Shown here piece by piece: positions 28,378-38,167 of a DNA stretch of 64,000 nucleotides. The stretch is from Brenneria bubanii (GTDB taxonomy: Bacteria > Pseudomonadota > Gammaproteobacteria > Enterobacterales > Enterobacteriaceae), in contig NZ_JAKMAJ010000013.1 of assembly GCF_022378355.1 (NCBI RefSeq), positions 85,319 to 149,318 of the forward strand, given 5' to 3'. Below the pieces are notes generated by a model. That model ran no database searches. It saw only the letters and a list, made by a program, of their open reading frames with translations, and was not told the DNA's origin. Each line of letters starts with the position of its first letter. Position 1 is the first letter of the stretch. The translations under genes and the position numbers were made by a program.

Positions 28378-29853
28378 CTATTCGAATTCGTTCCAGGAGC
28401 GGCCGTCGCGAGTAATCATCGCCACTGAGGCCACCGGCCCCCAACTGCCGGCCTGATAAGGCTTCGGCGCCTCATTATCCATGGACCACGCATCCATAAT
28501 GGAATCCACCCATTTCCAGGCTTCCTCAACCTCATCACGACGCACAAACAAAGCCTGAATCCCACGCATGGTTTCCAGCAGCAGGCGTTCATAGGCATCG
28601 GCCAGATGTTGTTGGTTAAATGTTTCTGAGAAGCTCAAGTCCAGCTTCACCGTTTGCAGACGGTGTTTATGCTCCAGCCCGGGAATTTTATTCAGAATCT
28701 GAATTTCGATCCCTTCATCCGGCTGTAGGCGAATAATCAATTTATTCTGCGGTAACTGCTGATAGGAATCGCGGAAAAGATTCAGTTCAGGATTTTTAAA
28801 ATACACCACGACTTCCGAGCATTTAGTCGGCAGCCGCTTGCCTGTGCGCAGGTAAAAAGGCACGCCGGACCAGCGCCAGTCGTCAATGTCAACCCGAATG
28901 GCGACAAAGGTTTCGGTATCGCTGGTTTGATTGGCGCCCTCTTCCTCCAGATAGCCAGGGACTTTATGGCCCTGAACAAAGCCTGACGTATACTGACCCC
29001 GAACCGTCGTCTCGTGTACGTTGTGGCGATCGATGCGGCGCAATGAACGCAGCACCTTCACTTTTTCATCACGAATACGGTCGGTCGTCAGGTCGGAAGG
29101 CGGCGACATGGCGATCATGGTCAGAATCTGCAACAAGTGGTTCTGGATCATGTCGCGCATCTGGCCGGCTTTATCAAAATAGCCCCAGCGCCCTTCAATT
29201 CCGACTTCTTCCGCCACCGTGATTTGCACGTGATCGATCGTTCGGTTATCCCAGTTGGCGGAAAACAACGAGTTGGCGAAACGCAACGCCAACAGATTCA
29301 ACACCGTCTCTTTTCCTAAATAGTGGTCGATGCGGTAAACCTGACACTCGTTAAAATATTCAGCGACCTGATCATTAATCACCTGCGAAGAAGCCAGGTC
29401 GGTTCCCAGTGGTTTTTCCATCACCACGCGAGACGGTTCTTTATTCAACCCGGCGGTGCCCAGGCCGCGGCATATCGCGCCAAAGGTGCTGGGAGGCATG
29501 GCGAAGTAGTTGATAGTAGTACGGTTTTCCTGATCGAGCATGTCGCCCAACTTGCTAAAACCTTGCGTATCCTCAACATCAAGATTGCAGAAATCCAGCC
29601 GGTCGCTTAACGTACCCCACAACGCTTCATCAATCGGCTCTTTCATAAAGGTATCCAGCGCTTCACGGATAATGCGAGTATATTCCGCTTTATCCCAGCC
29701 GGCCCGCCCGACGCCGATGATCTTGGTATCTGGATGAATATGGCCGGCTTTTTCTAACTGATACAGTGAAGGCAACAATTTACGGCGCGCCAAATCGCCC
29801 TTAGCGCCGAAAATAACCAGGTCACATGCCTGGGCTGTTGAAGTTACCGCCAT
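28378..29853 (-). CDS. zwf: Glucose-6-phosphate 1-dehydrogenase Zwf
   Basis: Zwf oxidises glucose 6-phosphate with NADP+, entering the pentose phosphate pathway. The 491-residue protein has the dinucleotide motif FGAKGDLARRKLLPSLY near 15-31 and the substrate motif YRIDHYLGKETV with the catalytic-site His. EKPLGTDLASS and the C-terminal domain match E. coli. A perfect HexR box lies 25 bases upstream, and hexR is divergent. Confidence 0.98.
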   Translation of the reverse strand: MAVTSTAQACDLVIFGAKGDLARRKLLPSLYQLEKAGHIHPDTKIIGVGRAGWDKAEYTRIIREALDTFMKEPIDEALWGTLSDRLDFCNLDVEDTQGFSKLGDMLDQENRTTINYFAMPPSTFGAICRGLGTAGLNKEPSRVVMEKPLGTDLASSQVINDQVAEYFNECQVYRIDHYLGKETVLNLLALRFANSLFSANWDNRTIDHVQITVAEEVGIEGRWGYFDKAGQMRDMIQNHLLQILTMIAMSPPSDLTTDRIRDEKVKVLRSLRRIDRHNVHETTVRGQYTSGFVQGHKVPGYLEEEGANQTSDTETFVAIRVDIDDWRWSGVPFYLRTGKRLPTKCSEVVVYFKNPELNLFRDSYQQLPQNKLIIRLQPDEGIEIQILNKIPGLEHKHRLQTVKLDLSFSETFNQQHLADAYERLLLETMRGIQALFVRRDEVEEAWKWVDSIMDAWSMDNEAPKPYQAGSWGPVASVAMITRDGRSWNEFE

Positions 29854-29877
29854 GTTTATCTCCTCGTTGCGGGATCC

Positions 29878-29892
29878 TGTAATTTTATTACA
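29878..29892 (-). promoter_or_regulatory. HexR operator of zwf
   Basis: TGTAATTTTATTACA fits the HexR consensus TGTARTWWWATTACA. It sits between the zwf start and a TACATT hexamer that may be the -10. HexR releases it when KDPG accumulates. Confidence 0.9.
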
Positions 29893-30206
29893 GGCGTAAT
29901 GTACTCTTTTTGACGCTAGCCAGTAAACCCATGCAGAAACGCAAAGTTCGATTAATGCGTCGCGGGAATATACGAAAAATCCTGCTGATTACAATGAGTA
30001 AAGCGCATGGCGCCGATGTGTGAAAGAGTAACTTTTTACCGTTTATGACAGTGAATTACTTTTCTGAAAGTTAGACACATGTCATGTTCTGGTAAAAAAA
30101 GCGCTCAACTTCACATTTCCCCCCCTGCCAACCGTCACAAGGTCGTAGTATATTTTCACGAAATTCGCCTCGGGTGCGCCTTTGAATGCAATCGGGGAAA
30201 ACTTAC

Positions 30207-30224
30207 ATGGCTCTTTTCATATGA
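30207..30224 (+). CDS. Five-codon leader frame overlapping the hexR start
   Basis: ATG GCT CTT TTC ATA TGA is preceded by GGGGA at a workable distance. Its stop overlaps the hexR ATG (ATGA), while hexR itself has no good binding site. hexR translation could therefore depend on reinitiation. No other evidence shows that it is translated. Confidence 0.3.
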   Translation: MALFI

Positions 30225-31090
30225 ATATGTTGGAAAAAACTCAGCGTTACCTGGAACTGCTAAGCAAATCGGAAAGAAAAGTCGCCGAAGTTATCCTCAA
30301 CGCGCCGCAAACGGCGATTCATTCCAGCATCGCCACGCTGGCCAAAATGGCCGAGGTCAGCGAGCCCACCGTCAACCGCTTCTGCCGGCGGCTGGAAACC
30401 AAAGGTTTCCCTGATTTTAAACTGCATCTGGCGCAAAGTCTGGCGAACGGCACACCGTATGTGAATCGCAACGTGGAAGAAGATGATAGCGTTGACGCCT
30501 ATACCAGCAAAATCTTCGAATCGACCATGGCAGGACTCGAACATGTGAAGTCCCGCCTTGATATCGCCGCCATTAACCGGGCGGTGGATTTGCTTACGCA
30601 AGCGAAAAAAATCTCTTTCTTTGGTTTTGGCGCATCGGCCGCCGTCGCCCACGACGCCATGAACAAGTTCTTTCGCTTCAATATTCCGGTTGTCTACTTT
30701 GACGACATCGTGATGCAACGCATGAGCTGTATGAATTCAGCGGAAGGTGACGTTGTGGTGCTCATTTCTCACACCGGCAGAACGAAAGGCCTGGTTGAAA
30801 TGGCTCGTCTGGCGCGTGAGAATGATGCGACCGTGATCGCGATCACGTCCGAAGATACGCCGCTTGCCCGCGAGTCCTCTTTGATACTGCGGGTTGATGT
30901 ACCGGAAGATACCGATGTTTATATGCCGATGGTCTCGCGTATCGCGCAACTCACGCTGATTGACGTGTTGGCTACCGGATTCACGCTGCGACGCGGAGCA
31001 AAATTCAGAGATAACTTGAAGCGAGTCAAAGAAGCATTACGCGAATCGCGTTTTGATAAGGAAGAACCGATTATGAAAACCTTCAATTAG
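30221..31090 (+). CDS. hexR: Transcriptional regulator HexR (RpiR family)
   Basis: HexR represses zwf and other central carbon genes and is released by KDPG. The 289-residue protein has an N-terminal RpiR helix-turn-helix (about 1-77, AKMAEVSEPTVNRFCRRLETKGF) and a SIS sugar-phosphate domain (about 130-250, KKISFFGFGASAAVAHDAMNK, VVVLISHTGRTKGLVE). The start at 30221 matches E. coli (MNMLEK). It lies between divergent zwf and codirectional pykA, all of related pathways. Confidence 0.95.
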   Translation: MNMLEKTQRYLELLSKSERKVAEVILNAPQTAIHSSIATLAKMAEVSEPTVNRFCRRLETKGFPDFKLHLAQSLANGTPYVNRNVEEDDSVDAYTSKIFESTMAGLEHVKSRLDIAAINRAVDLLTQAKKISFFGFGASAAVAHDAMNKFFRFNIPVVYFDDIVMQRMSCMNSAEGDVVVLISHTGRTKGLVEMARLARENDATVIAITSEDTPLARESSLILRVDVPEDTDVYMPMVSRIAQLTLIDVLATGFTLRRGAKFRDNLKRVKEALRESRFDKEEPIMKTFN

Positions 31091-31277
31091 CAGACTAATC
31101 GCGGTTCATCTTTAAACGCTGATCGTTTTATGACAGAACAACCATAATAGCAACACACCAGGTTCAATACGGAATTCGGGTAACCCTGATGAAATAGTTT
31201 CGTTGTAAAGTTACGTTTCACACCGTTATCTGACATTAATCGAAACACTACCGCTTCACAAGTCAACGGAGTTATAC

Positions 31278-32720
31278 ATGTCCAGACGGCTCAGAAGAAC
31301 CAAAATCGTCACTACCCTGGGGCCAGCTACGGATCGCGACAATAATCTGGAAAAGATTATCGCTGCCGGCGCAAACGTAGTACGCCTGAATTTTTCTCAT
31401 GGCACGGCGGAAGATCATCAGCTACGGGCCAATAAGGTTCGAGAAATCGCCGCTAAATTAGGCCGCCATGTTGCTGTTCTTGGGGATTTACAGGGCCCGA
31501 AAATTCGCGTTTCCACTTTCAAGGAAGGCAAGATTTTTCTCAATATCGGCGATAAATTCCTGCTGGATGCCAATCTCTCCAAGGGCGAAGGGGATAAAGA
31601 GAAAGTCGGTATTGATTATAAAGGACTTCCTGCCGATGTGGTCGACGGCGACATTCTGTTGCTGGATGACGGTCGCGTACAGTTGAAGGTCCTTCAGGTT
31701 GAAGGCATGAAGGTTTACACCGAAGTCACCGTCGGCGGTCCTTTGTCCAATAATAAAGGGATCAACAAGCTCGGCGGCGGCCTTTCTGCTGAAGCGCTGA
31801 CGGAAAAAGATAAAGCAGACATTATCACCGCCGCGAAAATCGGCGTGGATTATCTGGCGGTCTCCTTTCCTCGCACCGGTGAAGATCTCAATTACGCTCG
31901 CCGCCTTGCTCGCGATGCCGGTTGCCATGCAAAAATCGTGTCCAAGGTCGAGCGCGCCGAAGCGGTGGCGTCCGATGAAGCCATGGACGATATCATTCTG
32001 GCTTCTGATGTCGTCATGGTCGCCCGCGGCGATTTGGGTGTCGAAATCGGTGATCCCGAACTGGTCGGGATCCAGAAAAAACTGATTCGCCGCGCCCGTA
32101 AGCTCAACCGGGCGGTCATCACCGCGACCCAGATGATGGAGTCGATGATCACCAATCCGATGCCGACGCGCGCAGAAGTGATGGATGTGGCCAACGCCGT
32201 TCTGGATGGCACCGATGCCGTGATGCTATCGGCGGAAACCGCCGCCGGGCAGTACCCGGCTGAAACGGTAGCCGCGATGGCGAAGGTTTGTCTCGGCGCA
32301 GAGAAGATACCCAGTATCAATGTGTCCAAACACCGTCTTGATGTGCAGTTCGATAATATTGAAGAGTCGATAGCGATGTCGTCGATGTATGCCGCCAACC
32401 ACCTGAAAGGCGTGACGGCGCTGATAGCCATGACGGAATCAGGCCGCACGGCGTTGATGATGTCCCGCATCAGCTCCGGGCTGCCTATTTTCGCCATGTC
32501 GCGCCATGAACATACGTTGAATCTGACCGCGCTTTATCGCGGCGTAACGCCGGTACACTTTGACAGTTATACCGACGGCGTCGCCGCCGCCAATGACGCG
32601 GTCATCCTGCTGCGCGATAAAGGCTTTCTGATGTCTGGCGACCTGGTTATTGTCACTCAGGGCGATGTGATGGAAACCGTGGGGACAACCAATACCACGC
32701 GTATTCTGCGGGTAGAATAA
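31278..32720 (+). CDS. pykA: Pyruvate kinase II PykA
   Basis: PykA converts phosphoenolpyruvate and ADP to pyruvate and ATP; the PykA form is AMP-activated. The 480-residue protein is collinear with E. coli Pyk[29 protein letters not shown], the active-site segments KVERAEAV and [12 protein letters not shown], and [23 protein letters not shown] precedes the ATG. A strong terminator follows. Confidence 0.98.
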   Translation: MSRRLRRTKIVTTLGPATDRDNNLEKIIAAGANVVRLNFSHGTAEDHQLRANKVREIAAKLGRHVAVLGDLQGPKIRVSTFKEGKIFLNIGDKFLLDANLSKGEGDKEKVGIDYKGLPADVVDGDILLLDDGRVQLKVLQVEGMKVYTEVTVGGPLSNNKGINKLGGGLSAEALTEKDKADIITAAKIGVDYLAVSFPRTGEDLNYARRLARDAGCHAKIVSKVERAEAVASDEAMDDIILASDVVMVARGDLGVEIGDPELVGIQKKLIRRARKLNRAVITATQMMESMITNPMPTRAEVMDVANAVLDGTDAVMLSAETAAGQYPAETVAAMAKVCLGAEKIPSINVSKHRLDVQFDNIEESIAMSSMYAANHLKGVTALIAMTESGRTALMMSRISSGLPIFAMSRHEHTLNLTALYRGVTPVHFDSYTDGVAAANDAVILLRDKGFLMSGDLVIVTQGDVMETVGTTNTTRILRVE

Positions 32721-32784
32721 CCAGCAGAGCTGGCGTCTGACGCGATGGCGGGTTATTACCGCTGTTGATGGTTGATTCACAGTA

Positions 32785-32820
32785 AAAAAGCCGGACGAGA
32801 AACAACGCGTCCGGCTTTTT
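32785..32820. terminator. Bidirectional terminator between pykA and lpxM
   Basis: AAAAAGCCGGACG and CGTCCGGCTTTTT form a perfect 13-pair stem with a ten-base loop; T-tracts on both strands suit convergent pykA and lpxM. Confidence 0.92.
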
Positions 32821-32857
32821 CTTTATGGGCATATGCCGCCGCAAACGGCGTTGAAAG

Positions 32858-33829
32858 TCAGCTGCGGTATAGGTCATCGCGGCAATAAGGCTCAACCTCG
32901 CCGGGCTTACGGGTTTTCAACAGTTTCAGTATCCAGGTGTACTGCTCCGGATTCGGCCTAACCAGAATTTCCACTTCCTCATTCATACGGCGCGCGATGT
33001 GCTTGTCGTCGGCATCGGCCAAATCATCCATTGGCGGCCGGATGAAAACATCAAGACGGCATTGCTTCGCGTTATACACCGGGAAAAGCGGGACGATATC
33101 GGCGCGACAGACTTTCATCAGGCGGCCAATGGCCGGCAGTGTCGCCTTATAGGTAGCGAAGAAATCGACGAACTCACTATGTTCCGCACCGTGATCCTGA
33201 TCGGGCAGATAATAACCCCAGCACCCCTGTCGTATTGAGCTGATGAACGGTTTGATGCCGTCATTGCGCGCGTGGATACGCCCACCGAAACGGCGACGCA
33301 GCGTGTTCCACCAAAAATCCACCAGTTCATTTTTCTGGTTGTGGAACATCGCTGCCATGCGTTGCCCGCGAGAAGTCATCAGCATGGCGGGAATGTCGAC
33401 GGCCCAGCCATGCGGCACCAGAAAAATCACATTCCGCCCCTGCTCTTTTAAGTTATTCAGTATCTCTTCGCCATGCCAGCGCACATGTTTCTCAACCTTT
33501 TTCGGATCCCGAATGCCGACATCCACCATCATGACCATCGCCTGCGGCGCCGTCGCGAACATATTATCGATAATGGTTTCACGCTGAGCCTCAGTAAGTT
33601 CAGGCATGCAATACAGCAGATTAATGCGGGCGCGACGACGGGCGCCTTTGGCAAACCGGCCAACCAGACGGCCTAATCCGCCCAGCACCGGATTTCTGAA
33701 ACGAGCAGGAATATAGGCGGCAAGGGCTATCGCCCCAATCCCCAACCAGGTGCCCCAGTAGCGAGGGTGATAAAAGGCTCGTTTAAATTGAGGAACAAAC
33801 TCAGCGCTGTTTTTTTTCTCTTTTTCCAT
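32858..33829 (-). CDS. lpxM: Lipid A myristoyltransferase LpxM (MsbB)
   Basis: LpxM adds the last (myristoyl) chain to Kdo2-lipid A at the inner membrane. The 323-residue protein has one N-terminal membrane segment (YWGTWLGIGAIALAAYIP) and the acyltransferase HX4D motif in FLVPHGWAVDIPAML. RFGGRIHARNDGIKPF and YLPDQDHGAEHSEFVDFFATYKATLP also match E. coli. The start at 33829 (MEKEKKNS) follows GAAGAG; the frame runs 69 codons further upstream through a palindromic repeat and is not part of the protein. Confidence 0.96.
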   Translation of the reverse strand: MEKEKKNSAEFVPQFKRAFYHPRYWGTWLGIGAIALAAYIPARFRNPVLGGLGRLVGRFAKGARRRARINLLYCMPELTEAQRETIIDNMFATAPQAMVMMVDVGIRDPKKVEKHVRWHGEEILNNLKEQGRNVIFLVPHGWAVDIPAMLMTSRGQRMAAMFHNQKNELVDFWWNTLRRRFGGRIHARNDGIKPFISSIRQGCWGYYLPDQDHGAEHSEFVDFFATYKATLPAIGRLMKVCRADIVPLFPVYNAKQCRLDVFIRPPMDDLADADDKHIARRMNEEVEILVRPNPEQYTWILKLLKTRKPGEVEPYCRDDLYRS

Positions 33830-33871
33830 CATCAACTCTTCAAATAAACCAAAAGCAAAAACATCAAAACC

Positions 33872-34001
33872 GGCACCCAATAAATTTATGGCGGCCAACC
33901 CTATCCATCTTCGGGAACCAACGACACGGGAAAAACACGTCTGGAAAAGGCCGATAGTGAGACTAACATACCTGCGACTTGAAAGAATGAAGGGGATAGA
34001 G
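33872..34001. repeat. Palindromic intergenic repeat, long degenerate copy
   Basis: The left end CACCCAATAAATTTATGGC and right end CTGCGACTTGAAAGAATGAAGGGGATAG resemble the two inverted ends of the repeat at 39841 and 43791 (ACCCAATRGRTTTC and CTTGAAAGAYGANGGGTATAG). It fills most of the lpxM-mepM gap. The match is looser than in the other two copies. Confidence 0.5.
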
Positions 34002-34009
34002 ATGAAAAC

Positions 34010-34029
34010 GCCGGCAGCAGGCTGCCGGC
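34010..34029 (-). terminator. Rho-independent terminator of mepM
   Basis: GCCGGCAG and CTGCCGGC make a perfect eight-pair stem with a four-base loop. On the minus strand it is followed by GTTTTC, so it ends the znuA/mepM direction. Confidence 0.75.
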
Positions 34030-34053
34030 TGAACATTCACCATCAGAAAGAAA

Positions 34054-35376
34054 CTAGTCAAACTGAAGCTGCGGCACAACTTCTTTCACCTGCGCCAGAT
34101 AATCCCGGCGTTCTTTACCGCTCAGACCTTCAGAACGCGGCAACTGTGCGGTTAGTGGATTGACGGCCTGCTGGTTTATCCAGAACTCATAGTGCAGATG
34201 CGGACCGGTGGAGCGTCCGGTATTGCCAGACAAACCAATGCGGTCGCCACGTTTAACCTTTTGACCCGGCTTCACCAATATCCGATTCAAGTGCATATAA
34301 CGCGTGGTGTACTGTCTACCGTGGCGAACCGCCACATAGTTACCCGCCGCCCCGCTGCGCTTAGCGATAAGCACTTCCCCGTCGCCGACGGCCAATACCG
34401 GCGAACCGACCGGCATGGCGAAATCGACGCCTTTGTGCGGCGCCACGCGACCGGTGACAGGATTAATACGGCGTGGATTAAAATTAGAAGAGATGCGAAA
34501 CTGCTTAATGGTTGGGAAACGCATGAATCCTCGCGTCAAGCCGGAACCTTCCCGATCGTAGAATTTCCCATCTTCGGCACGGACAGCGAAATAATCCTTG
34601 CCGCCGGTATTCAGGCGCACGCCCAGCAATTCACTCTGCTCGCTGCGCCCGTCCAACATCTCGCGGGACATCAGCACTGAAAAAGTATCATCTTTACGCA
34701 GCTTGCGAAAATCCAATTGCCATTGCAGCGCCTTAATCACCGCGCCGATCTCACCATGCGTTAAGCCGGCGTTTTTGGCGCTGTTGACGAAACTGCCGTT
34801 TACCCGGCCGGTTAATACGCTGTTGCGCCACTCCCCTTTAAGCGTATTGATTCGCTCTTTGAAATCAGCGCCGACCCGTTCATAAACCCGGGTTTCACGA
34901 CGAGACATTTGCCAGGTCAGGCTTTGTAAATCACCATTTTCGCCGAGTACCCAGGAGATCTGCTGACCGATTTTGAGATTACGCAGCGCGGGATTTCCCT
35001 CGGCAAGCTGAGTCACATCCGCGATATCAATACCGTACTGGGTCAGAATACTGCTTAACGTATCGCCGGTTGAAATAACATATTCATGTACGGCGCCGTC
35101 GTCATCGGTCTTATCGTCCAACTCATCCTGAGGAATATCATCATCAGGCGTAGGTTGGTCAATCGGTTCGCTGGCCTCCGGCGTAAGCGTACGCAACTGG
35201 TTGGCTTGCAGCGCGACGTCCTTCACTATCACCGGAGCGTCGCTAATGGGGGGGTAAACAAAAGGCCGCCAAACAGCAACGGCCAATGTAACAACGGTAA
35301 GCGACCCCAGCATCACGCGGTGGGGTCTTGGTAGGCTGTTATACGCCAGAGCGATAGTTCGGACTATCTGCTGCAC
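34054..35376 (-). CDS. mepM: Murein DD-endopeptidase MepM
   Basis: MepM cuts peptide cross-links in murein to allow wall growth. The 440-residue protein has an N-terminal membrane anchor (about 20-42, VMLGSLTVVTLAVAVWRPFVY), an acidic linker, a LysM-like domain (YVISTGDTLSSILTQYGI, about 98-145) and a C-terminal M23 (LytM) domain. The zinc ligands lie in HKGVDFAMPVG and HLHYEFWIN. It follows znuA by 12 bases and is probably cotranscribed, linking wall growth to zinc supply, as the enzyme needs zinc. Confidence 0.95.
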   Translation of the reverse strand: MQQIVRTIALAYNSLPRPHRVMLGSLTVVTLAVAVWRPFVYPPISDAPVIVKDVALQANQLRTLTPEASEPIDQPTPDDDIPQDELDDKTDDDGAVHEYVISTGDTLSSILTQYGIDIADVTQLAEGNPALRNLKIGQQISWVLGENGDLQSLTWQMSRRETRVYERVGADFKERINTLKGEWRNSVLTGRVNGSFVNSAKNAGLTHGEIGAVIKALQWQLDFRKLRKDDTFSVLMSREMLDGRSEQSELLGVRLNTGGKDYFAVRAEDGKFYDREGSGLTRGFMRFPTIKQFRISSNFNPRRINPVTGRVAPHKGVDFAMPVGSPVLAVGDGEVLIAKRSGAAGNYVAVRHGRQYTTRYMHLNRILVKPGQKVKRGDRIGLSGNTGRSTGPHLHYEFWINQQAVNPLTAQLPRSEGLSGKERRDYLAQVKEVVPQLQFD

Positions 35377-35388
35377 TTATTCGTATCC

Positions 35389-36423
35389 TCATGATTTTTC
35401 CTCCAGGCAGCTCAAATACTGGCCGGACAGATGCGACAAGAAGTTCACATAACTGTCTTTACCCAGTGCGATATCGCTTCCCAACGGATCCAGCACGCCG
35501 GAGCGCACGTCAGTTCCCTTGGCGACCGCATTGATAACGGCTGGCCTGAATTGTGGCTCAGCAAAAACACACACGGCTTTATGCTCAACCAACTGTGTTC
35601 GAATCTGATTTAAGCGCTGTGCTCCAGGTTGGATGGCCGGGTTAATCGTAAAATAGCCTAATGGACTTAAACCGTAGCGTTGCTCAAAGTAGCCATAGGC
35701 GTCATGAAACACGAAATAACCCTTACCCCGCACAGGCGCTAGCATGTTAGCAATTTTTTTGTCTGTCTGCGCGATTTTATCTGTAAAATAAAGCAGATTC
35801 GCGTCTAGTTTGTCCTTATTTTGAGGCATAAGTTCCAATAATTTTGCATGAATGGCAATTGCAGCCTGTTTTGACATCTCTGGCGATAGCCAAATGTGCA
35901 TATTGTATTCACCGTGATGGTGCCCGTCGCCCTCCTCTTCAGGCGTCGGAACGGCCGCATGGTCGTGTTGATCCGCATCTTGCCCATCATGATGATGTTC
36001 ATCATGGCCATGCTCACCCTGATCGTTATCGTCATGATCGTGGTGATGTTTAATTTCTTTTATCAATTCCGCTTTTATTGACGGTAATTCCGATAACGTG
36101 ATTTTTTTTGCCGATGCAATCTGCGACAATGGCTTTCCTAAAAAGGCTTCCATTTCCGGACCAACCCAGACGACCAGTTCAGCGGACTGTAAACGCTGGA
36201 CATCAGACGGACGCAAGGCATAATCATGGGGCGACGCCCCGTTGGGCAGCAAAACGTCAGTCGGCGTAATCCCCTCCGTTATCGCGGAAGCGATAAAACC
36301 CAACGGACGGATAGATGTAACGACGTCAGCGGAAGCCGTATTAATCGACGCACCGGCCGCCGCCAGTGCGCTGGCGACAAACACACTTTTTAACCATTTT
36401 TTTTGCTGAATATGCTTTTGCAT
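35389..36423 (-). CDS. znuA: Zinc ABC transporter periplasmic binding protein ZnuA
   Basis: ZnuA captures zinc in the periplasm and delivers it to ZnuB. The 344-residue protein has a signal peptide (about 1-32) and the cluster A-1 fold, with ligand His in [14 protein letters not shown], the His/Asp-rich mobile loop near residues 125-175 ([20 protein letters not shown] and more), HIWLSPEM and [13 protein letters not shown]. It is divergent from znuCB across a shared Zur box. Confidence 0.97.
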   Translation of the reverse strand: MQKHIQQKKWLKSVFVASALAAAGASINTASADVVTSIRPLGFIASAITEGITPTDVLLPNGASPHDYALRPSDVQRLQSAELVVWVGPEMEAFLGKPLSQIASAKKITLSELPSIKAELIKEIKHHHDHDDNDQGEHGHDEHHHDGQDADQHDHAAVPTPEEEGDGHHHGEYNMHIWLSPEMSKQAAIAIHAKLLELMPQNKDKLDANLLYFTDKIAQTDKKIANMLAPVRGKGYFVFHDAYGYFEQRYGLSPLGYFTINPAIQPGAQRLNQIRTQLVEHKAVCVFAEPQFRPAVINAVAKGTDVRSGVLDPLGSDIALGKDSYVNFLSHLSGQYLSCLEEKS

Positions 36424-36452
36424 CGCATGTTATCTCATCGTTTTTAATGTGT

Positions 36453-36475
36453 AGTTTGTTATATTATAACATTAC
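36453..36475. promoter_or_regulatory. Zur operator in the znuA-znuC intergenic region
   Basis: The 23-base site centred on TGTTATATTATAACATTAC fits the enterobacterial Zur consensus GAAATGTTATANTATAACATTTC. It lies between the divergent starts and would shut both when zinc is plentiful. Confidence 0.9.
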
Positions 36476-36498
36476 AGAATCTCTGCAAATCGAATTCT

Positions 36499-37257
36499 AT
36501 GTCCACATTGGTATCACTCAATAATATTTCAGTATCATTCGGCAGCCGCAAAGTGCTGTCGGATATCTCGCTGTCGCTGCAGGCTGGCCGCATTCTTACG
36601 CTGCTGGGGCCTAACGGCGCCGGCAAGTCAACGCTGGTCCGCGTTGTGCTGGGGCTGCTCTCGCCCACTTCCGGCATGCTGCAAAAAACGCCGGGGTTAC
36701 GGATTGGCTACGTGCCGCAAAAACTGCATCTGGATGCGACGTTGCCGCTGACGGTAAGCCGTTTTATGCGTCTGCGCCCCGGCGTCAAGCAACAGGATAT
36801 TCTACCGGCGCTTAAACGCGTTCAGGCCGCGCACCTGCTGGAACAACCGATGCAAAAACTGTCCGGTGGCGAGAATCAGCGAGTGCTGCTGGCGCGGGCG
36901 TTGTTGAATCACCCACAGCTGCTGGTTTTGGATGAACCGACGCAGGGCGTGGACGTCAACGGCCAACTAGCGCTCTATGACCTTATTAACCAGCTGCGTC
37001 AGGAATTTAATTGCGGCGTATTGATGGTTTCCCACGATCTTCATCTGGTGATGGCGAAAACCGATGAAGTCCTGTGTCTTAACCAGCACGTCTGCTGTTC
37101 GGGAACGCCGGAAGTCGTCTCCCTGCATCCTGAATTTTTGGCGATGTTCGGTCATCGCGGCGCTGAACAGCTAGCGGTTTATCGGCATCATCATAATCAT
37201 CGTCACGATTTGAACGGACGCGTCATTTTGAAACGGCAAGGAGGAAACGACGCATGA
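36499..37257 (+). CDS. znuC: Zinc ABC transporter ATPase ZnuC
   Basis: ZnuC powers zinc import. The 252-residue ATPase has Walker [10 protein letters not shown] (about 37-45), the Q-loop in YVPQKL, signature [16 protein letters not shown], Walker [13 protein letters not shown] and the switch His in MVSHDLH. The C-terminus carries a histidine cluster ([10 protein letters not shown]) as in other ZnuC proteins. Its last bases overlap the znuB start (ATGA). Confidence 0.97.
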   Translation: MSTLVSLNNISVSFGSRKVLSDISLSLQAGRILTLLGPNGAGKSTLVRVVLGLLSPTSGMLQKTPGLRIGYVPQKLHLDATLPLTVSRFMRLRPGVKQQDILPALKRVQAAHLLEQPMQKLSGGENQRVLLARALLNHPQLLVLDEPTQGVDVNGQLALYDLINQLRQEFNCGVLMVSHDLHLVMAKTDEVLCLNQHVCCSGTPEVVSLHPEFLAMFGHRGAEQLAVYRHHHNHRHDLNGRVILKRQGGNDA

Positions 37258-38039
37258 TTGAACTTCTGTTTCCCGGTTGGCTGGCGGGGATCTTTTTAGC
37301 CATTGCGGCGGGACCGCTGGGTTCATTTGTCGTCTGGCGCCGCATGTCCTACTTTGGCGATACGCTGGCTCATGCGTCGTTGCTGGGCGTCGCTTTTGGT
37401 TTGCTGCTGGATATCAATTTGTTCTATGCCGTCATTGTGGTTACGCTGGCGCTGGCGCTTGGCCTGGTGTGGCTGGAACGACGCCCCTATTTGTCGATTG
37501 ACACCCTGCTGGGAATCATGGCGCATAGCGCCCTGTCGCTCGGACTAGTGGTGGTGAGTCTGATGAATAACGTTCGGGTGGATCTGATGGCGTATCTATT
37601 CGGCGACTTACTTTCCGTCACCACTGACGATCTATTGATCATCGGCGGCGGCGTAGCCGTGGTGATAGCGGTGATGAGCTGGCAGTGGCGGGCGCTATTA
37701 TCCATGACCATCAGCCCTGAACTGGCGCATGTTGATGGCGTTAATCTCGGACGCGCCAAGCTGATTTTGATGTTGATCACTGCGTTGACGATTGGCATCG
37801 CCATGAAGTTCGTCGGCGCGCTAATCATCACGTCTTTATTGATTATCCCGGCCGCCAGCGCCCGTCGTTTTGCCCGCACGCCCGAACAAATGGCCGGCTT
37901 CGCGATAGGCATCGGCATGATTGCCATAACCGGCGGCCTGGCCTTTTCCGCCGGTTATAACACACCGGCCGGCCCCTCAGTGGTACTCTGCGCTTCTCTG
38001 TTGTTTATCGCCAGTCTGGTCAAGAAGCAGCCGGCATAG
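37254..38039 (+). CDS. znuB: Zinc ABC transporter permease ZnuB
   Basis: This 261-residue inner-membrane permease of the ABC-3 family has about eight membrane segments. [30 protein letters not shown] near the N-terminus and [22 protein letters not shown] in the C-terminal half are typical. It overlaps znuC by four bases, so translation is coupled. Confidence 0.97.
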   Translation: MIELLFPGWLAGIFLAIAAGPLGSFVVWRRMSYFGDTLAHASLLGVAFGLLLDINLFYAVIVVTLALALGLVWLERRPYLSIDTLLGIMAHSALSLGLVVVSLMNNVRVDLMAYLFGDLLSVTTDDLLIIGGGVAVVIAVMSWQWRALLSMTISPELAHVDGVNLGRAKLILMLITALTIGIAMKFVGALIITSLLIIPAASARRFARTPEQMAGFAIGIGMIAITGGLAFSAGYNTPAGPSVVLCASLLFIASLVKKQPA

Positions 38040-38053
38040 CGCAGCTCGACGCA

Positions 38054-38088
38054 TTCTGGCCATCCCCGCGTCGGCGGGATGGCCAGAA
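38054..38088. terminator. Hairpin between convergent znuB and ruvB
   Basis: TTCTGGCCATCCC and GGGATGGCCAGAA form a perfect 13-pair stem with a nine-base loop. There is no T-run, but the position between convergent genes fits transcript ends. Confidence 0.55.
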
Positions 38089-38167
38089 GAAAGGATATCA
38101 ATATCGGAAATAGCCGGGATGGGTTCGCGACGACGAAAGCAACGCGCCGGCCGCGTGGCGCCGAAGA

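Noticed and set aside
31200-31220. Possible HexR box before pykA (GTTGTAAAGTTACGT)
   Set aside because: The half sites are too close together compared with TGTARTWWWATTACA, so it is not a proper match.
32858-34036. Extended frame giving LpxM an extra 69 N-terminal residues
   Set aside because: The extra part overlaps a palindromic repeat, has no counterpart in LpxM proteins, and a good binding site lies before the internal start at 33829.
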